Source: RYN-133 sp963785425 (lineage in GTDB: Bacteria > Actinomycetota > Actinomycetes > Mycobacteriales > Jatrophihabitantaceae). From it: a stretch of 64,000 nt of DNA. A program made the position numbers and the translations under genes. The notes under the pieces were generated by a model. That model made no database searches. It had not been told where the DNA came from and worked only from the letters and a program-made list of their open reading frames with translations. Each line of letters opens with the position of its first letter. The stretch's first letter is position 1. The stretch covers positions 868,001 through 932,000 of the forward strand of contig CAWAVG010000004.1 in NCBI GenBank assembly GCA_963785425.1, read 5' to 3'. Of the stretch, positions 37,171 through 48,928 are shown one piece after another.

Positions 37171-37219
37171 ACCCCAGAGATTCAAGACAGCCCGCTAGCA
37201 ACAAAGAGGTAAGGGAAAA

Positions 37220-39316
<2,097 letters not shown>

Positions 39317-39392
39317 GTCCTACAACTTCAACAAACATCCGAAATCGCCGGCACAGAAGACCGGCACCGTCCCAGAGGGAAAGGGATCCACA

Positions 39393-40589
<1,197 letters not shown>

Positions 40590-40597
40590 TTGGGCAA

Positions 40598-40629
40598 CCG
40601 GGCGGGCTCGAAACTCTGAGCCCGCCCGG
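40598..40629 (+). terminator. tuf (str operon) terminator
   Basis: CCGGGCGGGCTC (40598-40609) and GAGCCCGCCCGG (40618-40629) form a perfect 12-bp stem with loop GAAACTCT, 8 bp after the tuf stop. Confidence 0.9.
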
Positions 40630-40715
40630 GGCCTTGCTCCGGGACTTGCCAAGGACCGCGAGCTCGAACCTGAAGCAGCAGCACCACCGAGAACAGTGAG
40701 AGTGAGTCAGCCACT

Positions 40716-41021
40716 ATGGCGGGACAGAAGATCCGCATCAGGCTCAAGGCCTACGACCACGAGGCCATCGACGCCAGCGCGCGCAAGATCGTCGAGACCG
40801 TGACGCGCACGGGCGCCAGAGTCGTCGGCCCGGTGCCGCTGCCGACGGAGAAGAACGTGTACTGCGTCATCCGCTCGCCGCACAAGTACAAGGACAGCCG
40901 CGAGCACTTCGAGATGCGGACGCACAAGCGGCTCATCGACATTCTCGACCCGACGCCGAAGACGGTCGACGCGCTCATGCGCATCGACCTGCCGGCGAGC
41001 GTCGACGTCAACATCCAGTAG
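40716..41021 (+). CDS. rpsJ: 30S ribosomal protein S10
   Basis: S10 binds the 30S head and, in other bacteria, also acts with NusB/NusG in antitermination. 101 residues, MAGQKIRIRLKAYDHEAIDA to RIDLPASVDVNIQ. First gene of the S10 operon; the 86-bp leader from the tuf terminator shows no clear promoter. Confidence 0.98.
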   Translation: MAGQKIRIRLKAYDHEAIDASARKIVETVTRTGARVVGPVPLPTEKNVYCVIRSPHKYKDSREHFEMRTHKRLIDILDPTPKTVDALMRIDLPASVDVNIQ

Positions 41022-41041
41022 CAGCGGAGATCTGAACACCA

Positions 41042-41713
41042 ATGGCTAACGACAGAACTGGGATCCTGGGCGAGAAGCTCGGCATGACCCAGGTCTTCGA
41101 CGAGAACAACCGGATGGTTCCGGTCACCGTCGTCAAGGCCGGGCCGTGCGTCGTCACCCAGATCCGGACGCAGGAGAAGGACGGCTACACCGCCGTCCAG
41201 CTCGCCTACGGGCAGATCGACCCGCGCAAGGTCACCAAGCCGGTCGCCGGTCACTTCAAGGCCGCGAACGTCACGCCGCGCCGGCACATCGTCGAGGTGC
41301 GCACCGAGTCGATCGAGGGCTACGAGATCGGCCAGGAGCTCAATGCCGACGTGTTCGCCGACGGCGGGCGCGTCGACGTCAGCGGCACCACGAAGGGCAA
41401 GGGCACCGCGGGTGTCATGAAGCGCCACGGGTTCGCCGGTGTCTCGTCCTCGCACGGTTCGCACCGCAACCACCGCAAGCCCGGTTCGATCGGCGCCTGC
41501 GCCACGCCGGGTCGCGTCTTCAAGGGCCTGCGCATGGCCGGCCGGATGGGTCACGTCACCTCGACGACCACCGGGCTGACCGTGCACAAGGTCGACGCCG
41601 CGCGCGGCCTGCTGCTCATCAAGGGCGCCGTCCCGGGACCGAAGGGCGGCCTGCTCGTCGTCCGCAGCGCGTCGAAGTCCGACACGATGTCCAAGATCGA
41701 GAAGGGGGTCTGA
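41042..41713 (+). CDS. rplC: 50S ribosomal protein L3
   Basis: L3 initiates 50S assembly and reaches the peptidyl-transferase centre. 223 residues, with GILGEKLGMTQVFDENNRMV and the central loop GFAGVSSSHGSHRNHRKPGS. 20 bp after rpsJ, and one base before rplD. Confidence 0.98.
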   Translation: MANDRTGILGEKLGMTQVFDENNRMVPVTVVKAGPCVVTQIRTQEKDGYTAVQLAYGQIDPRKVTKPVAGHFKAANVTPRRHIVEVRTESIEGYEIGQELNADVFADGGRVDVSGTTKGKGTAGVMKRHGFAGVSSSHGSHRNHRKPGSIGACATPGRVFKGLRMAGRMGHVTSTTTGLTVHKVDAARGLLLIKGAVPGPKGGLLVVRSASKSDTMSKIEKGV

Positions 41714-41714
41714 G

Positions 41715-42380
41715 ATGACTTCCGCCACCAAGGACACGGCTGCGACGAAGCCTGACCTGCCCGCCGACGTCTTCGACGTCGAGCTCAACGTGCCGCTGAT
41801 CCACCAGGTCGTCGTCGCCCAGCTCGCCGCCGCCCGTCAGGGCACCGCGTCGACCAAGACGCGGGCCGAGGTGAGCGGTGGCGGCGCGAAGCCGTACCGC
41901 CAGAAGGGCACCGGCCGCGCCCGCCAGGGCTCGACGCGTGCGCCGCAGTTCGCCGGCGGTGGCGTCGTCCACGGCCCCAAGCCGCGCACCTACGGCCAGC
42001 GCACCCCCAAGAAGATGAAGGCTGCCGCGTTACGGTCGGCGCTGTCCGACCGCGCGCGTCACGACCGCGTGCACGTCGTGTCCGCACTCGTCGACGGCGA
42101 CAGCCCGTCGACCAAGGGCGCGTTCGCGAAGCTCGCCGAGCTGACGTCGGCCAAGCACGTGCTCGTCGTCGCCGAGCGCAACGACGCGATCACGTGGAAG
42201 AGCCTGCGCAACGTCGGCACCGTCCACCTGCTCGAGCCCGGTCAGCTCAACACCTACGACGTGTTGATCAGTGACGAGGTCGTGTTCACGCAGGCTGCAC
42301 TCGACGCCTTCGTCGCGGGACCGGCCACGGGGGCCTCGGCCAAGGCGTCGGCCACGAGCTCGGAAGTTGAGGAAGCCTGA
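41715..42380 (+). CDS. rplD: 50S ribosomal protein L4
   Basis: L4 lines the exit tunnel. 221 residues with the loop TRAEVSGGGAKPYRQKGTGR-ARQGSTRAPQFAGGG facing the tunnel. The C-terminus is an Ala/Ser-rich tail (TGASAKASATSSEVEEA). Its stop overlaps the rplW ATG (TGATG). Confidence 0.98.
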   Translation: MTSATKDTAATKPDLPADVFDVELNVPLIHQVVVAQLAAARQGTASTKTRAEVSGGGAKPYRQKGTGRARQGSTRAPQFAGGGVVHGPKPRTYGQRTPKKMKAAALRSALSDRARHDRVHVVSALVDGDSPSTKGAFAKLAELTSAKHVLVVAERNDAITWKSLRNVGTVHLLEPGQLNTYDVLISDEVVFTQAALDAFVAGPATGASAKASATSSEVEEA

Positions 42381-42673
42381 TGTTCGACAACCCACGCGAC
42401 GTGTTGCTCGCTCCGGTCATCTCGGAGAAGAGCTACGGCCTGCTGGACGAGAACAAGTACACCTTCGAGGTGCACCCGCAGGCGAACAAGACGCAGATCA
42501 AGATCGCGGTGGAGCAGGTGTTCAGCGTGAAGGTCACCAACGTGAACACCCTCAACCGCGAGGGAAAGCGCAAGCGCACCCGGTTCGGTTACGGCCGGCG
42601 CAAGAACATCAAGCGCGCCGTCGTCACCCTGCGTGACGGCGACCGGATCGACGTGTTCGGACAGATTGGCTGA
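42380..42673 (+). CDS. rplW: 50S ribosomal protein L23
   Basis: L23 forms the docking site at the tunnel exit for trigger factor and SRP. 97 residues: DVLLAPVISEKSYGLLDENK, FEVHPQANKTQIKIAVEQVF, ending RDGDRIDVFGQIG. It overlaps rplD by one base. Confidence 0.98.
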   Translation: MFDNPRDVLLAPVISEKSYGLLDENKYTFEVHPQANKTQIKIAVEQVFSVKVTNVNTLNREGKRKRTRFGYGRRKNIKRAVVTLRDGDRIDVFGQIG

Positions 42674-42684
42674 TTGGTCTAGTC

Positions 42685-43518
42685 ATGGCTATTCGTAAGT
42701 ACAAGCCCACCACTCCGGGGCGCCGCGGCTCCTCGGTGGCGGACTTCGCCGAGGTCACGCGTGACGAGCCGGAGAAGTCGCTGGTCCGCCCGCTCCACAA
42801 CAAGGGCGGCCGCAACAACTCCGGCAAGGTGACGACGCGTCACCAGGGCGGCGGGCACAAGCGCGCCTACCGCGTCATCGACTTCCGTCGCCACGACAAG
42901 GACGGCGTGCCGGCGCGGGTCGCGCACATCGAGTACGACCCGAACCGCACCGCGCGGATCGCGCTGCTGCACTACGCCGACGGCGAGAAGCGCTACATCC
43001 TCGCGCCGCGGCTGCTGAAGCAGGGCGACCGCATCGAGAACGGGCCGAGCGCCGACATCAAGCCGGGCAACGCGCTGCCGCTGCGCAACATCCCCGTCGG
43101 CACGGTTGTGCACGCGATCGAGCTCCGTCCGGGCGGCGGCGCGAAGATCGCGCGTTCGGCCGGCGCCAGCGTGCAGCTCGTGGCCAAGGACGGGCCGTAC
43201 GCCCAGCTGCGCATGCCGTCCGGCGAGATCCGCAACGTCGACGTGCGCTGTCGCGCCACCGTCGGTGAGGTCGGCAACGCCGAGCAGTCGAACATCAACT
43301 GGGGCAAGGCCGGCCGCATGCGCTGGAAGGGCAAGCGCCCGAGCGTGCGCGGTGTCGCCATGAACCCGGTCGACCACCCGCACGGCGGTGGTGAGGGCAA
43401 GACGTCCGGCGGTCGCCACCCGGTGAACCCGAACGGCAAGCCCGAGGGCCGCACCCGCCGGGTGAAGGAAAGCGATCGCATGATCGTTCGCCGTCGTCGG
43501 ACGAAGAAGAAGCACTAA
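42685..43518 (+). CDS. rplB: 50S ribosomal protein L2
   Basis: L2 joins the subunits and is needed for peptidyl transferase activity. 277 residues including RGVAMNPVDHPHGGGEGKTS with the conserved His cluster and the basic end MIVRRRRTKKKH. It starts at ATG 42685, 11 bp after rplW. Confidence 0.98.
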   Translation: MAIRKYKPTTPGRRGSSVADFAEVTRDEPEKSLVRPLHNKGGRNNSGKVTTRHQGGGHKRAYRVIDFRRHDKDGVPARVAHIEYDPNRTARIALLHYADGEKRYILAPRLLKQGDRIENGPSADIKPGNALPLRNIPVGTVVHAIELRPGGGAKIARSAGASVQLVAKDGPYAQLRMPSGEIRNVDVRCRATVGEVGNAEQSNINWGKAGRMRWKGKRPSVRGVAMNPVDHPHGGGEGKTSGGRHPVNPNGKPEGRTRRVKESDRMIVRRRRTKKKH

Positions 43519-43546
43519 GGGCTCTGGGACGGATTGAGGAGAAACG

Positions 43547-43828
<282 letters not shown>

Positions 43829-43839
43829 GGAGAGAACCG

Positions 43840-44235
43840 ATGACTACGCCAGACACCGACGAGGTCCGCAGCGCGTTTGCGCGCGCGACCTACGTACGCG
43901 TCACGCCGATGAAGGCACGTCGCGTCGTCGACCTGATCCGCGGCAAGGACGCGCAGGACGCCCTCGCGATGCTGAAGTTCGCACCGCAGGCAGCCAGCGA
44001 GCCGGTCGCGAAGGTGCTCGCGAGCGCGATCGCCAACGCCGAGAACAACTTCTCGCTCGACGCGGACACGCTGGTGATCTCGCGGGCCTACGTCGACGAG
44101 GGCCCGACGCTCAAGCGGTTCCGTCCGCGTGCACAGGGTCGCGCCTACCGCATCCGCAAGCGCACCAGCCACATCACGATCGAGGTCGAGAGCATCGAGA
44201 CGCCGACGGCCACCCAGAAGGGACGTCGTAAGTAA
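43840..44235 (+). CDS. rplV: 50S ribosomal protein L22
   Basis: L22 has a beta-hairpin that narrows the exit tunnel. 131 residues from ATG 43840 after GAGGAGAGAA. Motifs YVRVTPMKARRVVDLIRGKD, AIANAENNFSLDADTLVISR, PRAQGRAYRIRKRTSHITIE. The upstream in-frame extension is discarded because the ribosome site marks 43840. Confidence 0.97.
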   Translation: MTTPDTDEVRSAFARATYVRVTPMKARRVVDLIRGKDAQDALAMLKFAPQAASEPVAKVLASAIANAENNFSLDADTLVISRAYVDEGPTLKRFRPRAQGRAYRIRKRTSHITIEVESIETPTATQKGRRK

Positions 44236-44237
44236 CC

Positions 44238-44321
44238 ATGAACGAGCATCGCAGGGCAGCTTGCTGGCCGAGAAGCGCAGTGAATGGGCGCGACGAGCGC
44301 TTGCGCGAGGAGCAGATCTGA
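44238..44321 (+). CDS. possible 27-residue leader ORF before rpsC
   Basis: ATG 44238 lies 2 bp after the rplV stop and opens MNEHRRAACWPRSAVNGRDE then RLREEQI with TGA at 44319-44321, 1 bp before the rpsC ATG. It fills the whole rplV-rpsC gap. Its start (ATGAACGAGCATCGCAGG) is a diverged version of the ATGAGCGAGCGCAGCGAGCG element seen before rplX. No strong ribosome site is evident. It may be only a byproduct of the repeat element, or a short peptide whose translation keeps ribosomes flowing into rpsC. Confidence 0.3.
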   Translation: MNEHRRAACWPRSAVNGRDERLREEQI

Positions 44322-44322
44322 T

Positions 44323-45378
44323 ATGGGTCAGAAGGTCAACCCGCACGGCTTCCGGCTCGGCATCAGTACCGACTTCCGCAGCCGCTGGTTCGCGGACAAG
44401 CAGTACGCCGAGTACGTCAAGGAAGACGTCGCGATCCGCAAGCTCATGAGCAAGGGCATGGAGCGCGCCGGCATCGCGAAGGTCGAGATCGAGCGCACCC
44501 GTGACCGGGTCCGCGTCGACATCCACACCGCGCGTCCCGGGATCGTGATCGGCCGGCGCGGCGCCGAGGCCGACCGCATCCGTGGCGAGCTCGAGAAGCT
44601 CACCGGCAAGCAGGTGCAGCTCAACATCCTCGAGGTGAAGAACCCCGAGGGCGACGCGCAGCTGGTCGCCCAGGGCGTCGCCGAGCAGCTGAGCAATCGC
44701 GTCAGCTTCCGTCGCGCCATGCGCAAGAGCATGCAGTCGGCGCTGAAGAGCCCGAACGTGAAGGGCATCCGGGTGCAGTGCTCCGGCCGGCTCGGCGGTG
44801 CCGAGATGTCGCGCTCGGAGTTCTACCGCGAGGGACGTGTGCCGCTGCACACGCTGCGCGCGAACATCGACTACGGCTTCTACGAGGCCCGGACCACCTT
44901 CGGCCGCATCGGCGTCAAGGTCTGGCTGTACAAGGGCGAAGTGCCCACCGGCTCGCGCGCCGAGCGCGAGGCAGCGCAGGCCGCCGAGGCGCTGCGTCAG
45001 CGCCGCGATCGTCCGGCCGGTGGCCGTCCGCGTCGTTCCGGCTCGCAGGGCACGACGGGTGTCAGCACCGAGGCGGGACGTGCCGCGTCGGGCGATTCGC
45101 CCCAGGCAGCACCCCAGGCCGCGCCCGAGCCGCACATCCCCGAGGCCGCGATCGCCGAAGCACCGGTCGCCGACGCCGAGATCCAGGAATCGGCGCTCAC
45201 CACGCCGGCCCAGGCCGACGCCGACATCGCCGCCGAGGCTCCGTCGACCGTGACCCAGCCCGAGGGCACCGCGGAGACCGAGGCGAACGCCGAGGCGAAC
45301 ACTGAGGCGGACACTGATTCGACTACTGAGTCGGCGACCCCGAGCGCACCGAACACCGACGAAAGCACGGAGAGCTGA
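44323..45378 (+). CDS. rpsC: 30S ribosomal protein S3 with long acidic tail
   Basis: S3 forms part of the mRNA entry gate and helicase. 351 residues, compared with about 230 for the minimal protein: the KH and C-terminal domains (GQKVNPHGFRLGISTDFRSR; PGIVIGRRGAEADRIRGELE; IDYGFYEARTTFGRIGVKVW) are complete by about residue 215, then an Arg-rich linker leads into roughly 110 residues of Ala/Glu/Thr/Ser-rich acidic sequence. Such tails are common in actinobacterial S3 and are probably disordered. Confidence 0.97.
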   Translation: MGQKVNPHGFRLGISTDFRSRWFADKQYAEYVKEDVAIRKLMSKGMERAGIAKVEIERTRDRVRVDIHTARPGIVIGRRGAEADRIRGELEKLTGKQVQLNILEVKNPEGDAQLVAQGVAEQLSNRVSFRRAMRKSMQSALKSPNVKGIRVQCSGRLGGAEMSRSEFYREGRVPLHTLRANIDYGFYEARTTFGRIGVKVWLYKGEVPTGSRAEREAAQAAEALRQRRDRPAGGRPRRSGSQGTTGVSTEAGRAASGDSPQAAPQAAPEPHIPEAAIAEAPVADAEIQESALTTPAQADADIAAEAPSTVTQPEGTAETEANAEANTEADTDSTTESATPSAPNTDESTES

Positions 45379-45381
45379 GTC

Positions 45382-45801
45382 ATGCTCATCCCACGCAGGG
45401 TCAAGCACCGCAAGCAGCACCACCCGAGCCGTAAGGGCATGGCCTCGGGCGGCACGCGCGTGGCGTTCGGCGAGTACGGCATCCAGGCTCTCGAGCCCGC
45501 CTACGTGACGAACCGCCAGATCGAGTCCGCGCGTATCGCCATCAACCGGCACATCCGTCGTGGCGGCAAGGTGTGGATCAACGTCTACCCCGACCGTCCG
45601 CTGACGAAGAAGCCCGCCGAGACCCGCATGGGCTCCGGTAAGGGTTCGCCCGAGTGGTGGATCGCCAACGTCAAGCCCGGACGTGTGTTGTTCGAACTGT
45701 CCTTCCCGAACGAGAAGGTGGCGCGCGACGCGCTGACCCGGGCCATCCACAAGCTGCCGATGAAGTGCCGCATCGTCACGCGCGAAGCAGGTGAGGGCTG
45801 A
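45382..45801 (+). CDS. rplP: 50S ribosomal protein L16
   Basis: L16 helps position tRNA in the A and P sites. 139 residues, MLIPRRVKHRKQHHPSRKGM, then GSGKGSPEWWIANVKPGRVL. 3 bp after rpsC; stop and rpmC start share one base (TGATG). Confidence 0.98.
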   Translation: MLIPRRVKHRKQHHPSRKGMASGGTRVAFGEYGIQALEPAYVTNRQIESARIAINRHIRRGGKVWINVYPDRPLTKKPAETRMGSGKGSPEWWIANVKPGRVLFELSFPNEKVARDALTRAIHKLPMKCRIVTREAGEG

Positions 45802-46034
45802 TGACCACCCAAACGAACGAATTGCGCGAGCTGCACGACGACGAGCTCGACACCCGGCTGCGGGAGGCCAAGGAGGAGCTGTTCAACCTGCGCTTCCAGA
45901 TGGCGACCGGGCAGCTGGACAACAACCGGCGACTGCGCACCGTGAAGCACGACATCGCGCGGATCTACACGATCCTGCGCGAGCGTGAGCTCGGCCTGTC
46001 GGTCGCACCGACTGAGAATGGTGAAGTTGCATGA
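45801..46034 (+). CDS. rpmC: 50S ribosomal protein L29
   Basis: L29 sits at the tunnel exit beside L23. 77 residues: ELRELHDDELDTRLREAKEE, LFNLRFQMATGQLDNNRRLR, TVKHDIARIYTILRERELG. Coupled on both sides: 1-bp overlap with rplP and 4-bp (ATGA) with rpsQ. Confidence 0.97.
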   Translation: MTTQTNELRELHDDELDTRLREAKEELFNLRFQMATGQLDNNRRLRTVKHDIARIYTILRERELGLSVAPTENGEVA

Positions 46035-46318
46035 CCACCCCCACCGAGCCCGCGACCGAGGCTGTGCGCAACTCGCACCGAAAGACCCGTGAGGGCCTGG
46101 TCGTCAGCGACAAGATGGAGAAGACCGTCGTGGTCGCCGTCGAGGACCGGGTCAAGCACCCGCTGTACGGCAAGGTGCTGCGCCGCACGAGCAAGCTCAA
46201 GGCGCACGACGAGACCAACCAGGTCGGCGTGGGTGACCGCGTCCTGATCATGGAGACGCGTCCGACCTCGGCGACCAAGCGCTGGCGCGTGGTCGAGGTC
46301 CTCGAGCGTGCGAAGTAA
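46031..46318 (+). CDS. rpsQ: 30S ribosomal protein S17
   Basis: S17 is an early 16S rRNA binder. 95 residues with RKTREGLVVSDKMEKTVVVA, VEDRVKHPLYGKVLRRTSKL and ETRPTSATKRWRVVEVLERA. ATG 46031 overlaps the rpmC stop. Confidence 0.97.
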   Translation: MTTPTEPATEAVRNSHRKTREGLVVSDKMEKTVVVAVEDRVKHPLYGKVLRRTSKLKAHDETNQVGVGDRVLIMETRPTSATKRWRVVEVLERAK

Positions 46319-46357
46319 ATCGCGGAGTAAGTCCCGAGCAGGAGTCTGGAGTAAGCA

Positions 46358-46726
46358 GTGATTCAGCAGGAGTCGCGACTGAGGGTCGCCGACAACACCG
46401 GTGCCAAGGAGATCTTGTGCATCCGCGTGATGGGCGGCTCCGGACGTCGCTATGCGGGCATCGGCGACATCATCGTGGCGACCGTCAAGGATGCGCTTCC
46501 CGGCGCCGGCGTGAAGAAGGGCGACGTCGTCAAGGCGGTCGTCGTGCGCACGGCCAAGGAGCGGCGTCGTCCGGACGGTAGCTACATCCGCTTCGACGAG
46601 AACGCTGCCGTGCTCATCAAGGCCGACGGCGAGCCGCGAGGCACCCGCATCTTCGGCCCTGTGGGCCGCGAGCTGCGCGACAAGCGGTTCATGAAGATCA
46701 TCTCGTTGGCACCGGAGGTGCTCTAG
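46358..46726 (+). CDS. rplN: 50S ribosomal protein L14
   Basis: L14 contributes to intersubunit bridges. 122 residues from GTG 46358 (IQQESRLRVADNTGAKEILC; ERRRPDGSYIRFDENAAVLI; RGTRIFGPVGRELRDKRFMK). Preceded by CAGGAGTCTGGAG. An 88-bp gap with a repeat element and a short ORF separates it from rplX. Confidence 0.97.
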   Translation: MIQQESRLRVADNTGAKEILCIRVMGGSGRRYAGIGDIIVATVKDALPGAGVKKGDVVKAVVVRTAKERRRPDGSYIRFDENAAVLIKADGEPRGTRIFGPVGRELRDKRFMKIISLAPEVL

Positions 46727-46728
46727 CC

Positions 46729-46818
46729 ATGAGCGAGCGCAGCGAGCGAATCAATCAGACACAGCAGGCTCGAAGCTTCATTGAGCCGGCGAACGCTTTT
46801 TGTGAGGCGGCGAAATGA
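46729..46818 (+). CDS. possible 29-residue ORF coupled to rplX
   Basis: ATG 46729, with GGAGG at 46714-46718 at a suitable distance, opens MSERSERINQTQQARSFIEP then ANAFCEAAK and a TGA that overlaps the rplX ATG (ATGA, 46815-46818). The first codons are the GAGCGAGCGCAGCGAGCGA element. Good ribosome site and stop/start overlap make translation plausible. The peptide itself shows no recognisable fold, so the role, if any, would be in coupling rplN and rplX translation. Confidence 0.35.
   Translation: MSERSERINQTQQARSFIEPANAFCEAAK
46731..46749 (+). repeat. interspersed GAGCGAGCGCAGCGAGCGA element
   Basis: GAGCGAGCGCAGCGAGCGA is a near-palindromic GAGCG-rich element of a type frequently scattered in actinobacterial intergenic regions. 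Related copies in this window are at about 35905-35919 and, diverged, at 44238. Here it supplies the beginning of a short ORF. Confidence 0.5.
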
Positions 46819-47132
46819 AGGTCAAGAAGGGTGACGAGGTCGTCGTCATCGCCGGCAAGGACCGCGGCGTGAAGGGCAAGGTCATCGCGGCCGATCCGCT
46901 CACGAACAAGGTCGTCGTCGAGGGCGTCAACCGCGCCACCAAGCACAACCGCGTCACCGCCACGCAGCGCGGCGCCAAGGCCGGCGGCATCGAGCACTTC
47001 GAGGCCCCGATCAGCGCCAGCAACGTCATGGTGATCGACAGCGAGGGCAAGGCCACGCGCGTCGGCTACCGGCGCGACGAGGAGAACGGCAAGAACGTGC
47101 GCGTCTCGCGCCGTTCCGGAAAGGATCTGTAA
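46815..47132 (+). CDS. rplX: 50S ribosomal protein L24
   Basis: L24 is an assembly initiator of the 50S subunit. 105 residues with a KOW motif (MKVKKGDEVVVIAGKDRGVK-GKVIAADPLTNKVVVEGVN). ATG 46815 after GAGGCGGCG. It shares a base with rplE (TAATG). Confidence 0.97.
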   Translation: MKVKKGDEVVVIAGKDRGVKGKVIAADPLTNKVVVEGVNRATKHNRVTATQRGAKAGGIEHFEAPISASNVMVIDSEGKATRVGYRRDEENGKNVRVSRRSGKDL

Positions 47133-47725
47133 TGGCAGCACCGACCACCGAGGTGCCGAACCCGCGGCTGAAGGTCAAGTACCGCGAGGAGATCGCTCCC
47201 GCGCTCCAGCAGCAGTTCGAGTTCGGCAACGCGATGCAGATCCCCGGCCTCGTGAAGATCGTCGTCAACATGGGTGTCGGCCAGGCGGCCAAGGACAGCA
47301 AGCTCATGGACGGCGCCGTGCGCGACCTCACGCTGATCACCGGCCAGAAGCCGCTCGTGCAGAAGGCACGCAAGTCGATCGCCCAGTTCAAGCTGCGCGA
47401 GGGCATGCCGATCGGCGCCAAGGTCACGCTGCGCGGCGACCGCATGTGGGAGTTCCTCGACCGGCTGCTCTCGCTCGCCCTGCCTCGCATCCGTGACTTC
47501 CGCGGGCTGTCCGACCAGCAGTTCGACGGCAACGGCAACTACACCTTCGGGCTCACCGAGCAGTCGATGTTCCACGAGATCGACCCCGACAGCATCGACC
47601 GCCCGCGCGGCATGGACATCACCGTGGTGACCAGCGCCAAGACCGACGACGAGGGACGCGCACTGCTCCGAGCGCTGGGCTTCCCGTTCAAGGAGAACAC
47701 AACAGTAAACCTGACAGCCCGCTGA
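47132..47725 (+). CDS. rplE: 50S ribosomal protein L5
   Basis: L5 binds 5S rRNA and contacts the 30S head. 197 residues: PRLKVKYREEIAPALQQQFE, GLVKIVVNMGVGQAAKDSKL, SDQQFDGNGNYTFGLTEQSM-FHEID. Its stop overlaps the rpsZ ATG (TGATG at 47723-47727). Confidence 0.97.
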   Translation: MAAPTTEVPNPRLKVKYREEIAPALQQQFEFGNAMQIPGLVKIVVNMGVGQAAKDSKLMDGAVRDLTLITGQKPLVQKARKSIAQFKLREGMPIGAKVTLRGDRMWEFLDRLLSLALPRIRDFRGLSDQQFDGNGNYTFGLTEQSMFHEIDPDSIDRPRGMDITVVTSAKTDDEGRALLRALGFPFKENTTVNLTAR

Positions 47726-47910
47726 TGGCGAAGACAGCTCTGAGGAACAAGGCGGCGGCGAAGCCGAAGTTCGCCGTGCGCGGCTACACCCGTTGCCAGC
47801 GCTGCGGGCGCGCGCACTCGGTGTACCGCAAGTTCGGCCTGTGCCGGATCTGCCTGCGCGAGATGGCCCACGCGGGCGAACTCCCAGGCGTCACCAAGTC
47901 TTCCTGGTAA
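47725..47910 (+). CDS. rpsZ: 30S ribosomal protein S14, zinc-binding type Z
   Basis: The 61-residue form of S14 with four zinc Cys (24, 27, 40, 43: TRCQRCGRAHSVYRKFGLCR-ICLREMAHAGELPG). In mycobacteria and streptomycetes this C+ paralogue in the spc operon is the zinc-replete version, with a zinc-free S14 elsewhere under Zur control. No zinc-free copy is in this window. Confidence 0.97.
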   Translation: MAKTALRNKAAAKPKFAVRGYTRCQRCGRAHSVYRKFGLCRICLREMAHAGELPGVTKSSW

Positions 47911-47964
47911 CCAACCCTTCGCGGCAGGCCCTGACGGGAACCGTCGTGAGAAAGAAGTAGCTCA

Positions 47965-48372
47965 ATGACCATGACCGACCCGATCGCAGACATGCTCACT
48001 CGTCTGCGCAACGCCAACTCGGCCTTCCACGAGGAGGTCGTGATGCCGCACTCGAAGCTGAAAGGCCACATCGCGGAGATCCTCAAGCAGGAGGGCTACA
48101 TCGCGGGCTTCTCGGTGGCCGACGCCCCCGAGGGCGAGGTGGGCCGTGTGCTCACCCTCGACCTGAAGTACGGACCGAACCGGGAGCGCAGCATCGCCGG
48201 CGTGCGCCGGGTGTCCAAGCCGGGCCTGCGCGTCTACGCCAAGTCGACCGGCATGCCCCGCGTGCTGGGCGGCCTCGGCACCGCGATCATCTCGACTTCG
48301 TCCGGCCTGCTGACCGACAAGCAGGCTGCCAAGCGTGGAGTGGGCGGGGAAGTCCTCGCCTACGTCTGGTAG
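47965..48372 (+). CDS. rpsH: 30S ribosomal protein S8
   Basis: S8 organises the 16S central domain and in E. coli represses the spc operon. 135 residues: MTDPIADMLTRLRNANSAFH, GVRRVSKPGLRVYAKSTGMP, LGGLGTAIISTSSGLLTDKQ and ending GGEVLAYVW. 54 bp after rpsZ. Confidence 0.97.
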   Translation: MTMTDPIADMLTRLRNANSAFHEEVVMPHSKLKGHIAEILKQEGYIAGFSVADAPEGEVGRVLTLDLKYGPNRERSIAGVRRVSKPGLRVYAKSTGMPRVLGGLGTAIISTSSGLLTDKQAAKRGVGGEVLAYVW

Positions 48373-48383
48373 GGGGATCAGTC

Positions 48384-48926
48384 ATGAGCCGCATCGGCAA
48401 ACTCCCCGTTCCCGTCCCGTCCGGCGTCGACGTCGCGATCGACGGTCAGATCGTCACGGTCAAGGGCCCGAAGGGCACGCTGTCGCACACCGTGGCCGCA
48501 CCGATCACCGTCGCCAAGGGCGATGACGGCGTCATCGCCGTCTCGCGTCCCGACGACGAGCGCGAGTCGAAGTCGCTGCACGGGCTGTCGCGCACGCTGA
48601 TCGCCAACATGGTGACCGGCGTGACCACGGGATACTCGAAGACGCTCGAGATCGTCGGCACCGGTTACCGCGTGACCGCCCGGGGCAGCGACCTCGAGTT
48701 CGCGCTCGGGTTCTCGCACCCGGTGCCGGTCAAGGCGCCGGACGGCATCTCGTTCCGTGTCGAGGCACCGACCCGCTTCGTGGTCGAGGGCATCGACAAG
48801 CAGAAGGTCGGCGAGGTGGCCGCCAACATCCGCAAGCTGCGCAAGCCGGACCCGTACAAGGGCAAGGGCGTGCGGTACCAGGGTGAGGTCATCCGTCGTA
48901 AGGCCGGTAAGGCCGGGAAGAAGTAG
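48384..48926 (+). CDS. rplF: 50S ribosomal protein L6
   Basis: L6 lies near the sarcin-ricin loop. 180 residues: MSRIGKLPVPVPSGVDVAID, VTVKGPKGTLSHTVA, LEIVGTGYRVTARGSDLEFA, and PDPYKGKGVRYQGEVIRRKA. 11 bp after rpsH and 2 bp before rplR. Confidence 0.97.
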   Translation: MSRIGKLPVPVPSGVDVAIDGQIVTVKGPKGTLSHTVAAPITVAKGDDGVIAVSRPDDERESKSLHGLSRTLIANMVTGVTTGYSKTLEIVGTGYRVTARGSDLEFALGFSHPVPVKAPDGISFRVEAPTRFVVEGIDKQKVGEVAANIRKLRKPDPYKGKGVRYQGEVIRRKAGKAGKK

Positions 48927-48928
48927 TC

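Noticed and set aside
44284..44322. in-frame N-terminal extension of rpsC to 44284
   Set aside because: S3 proteins begin MGQKVNPHGFRLG; the ATG at 44323 fits the family exactly.
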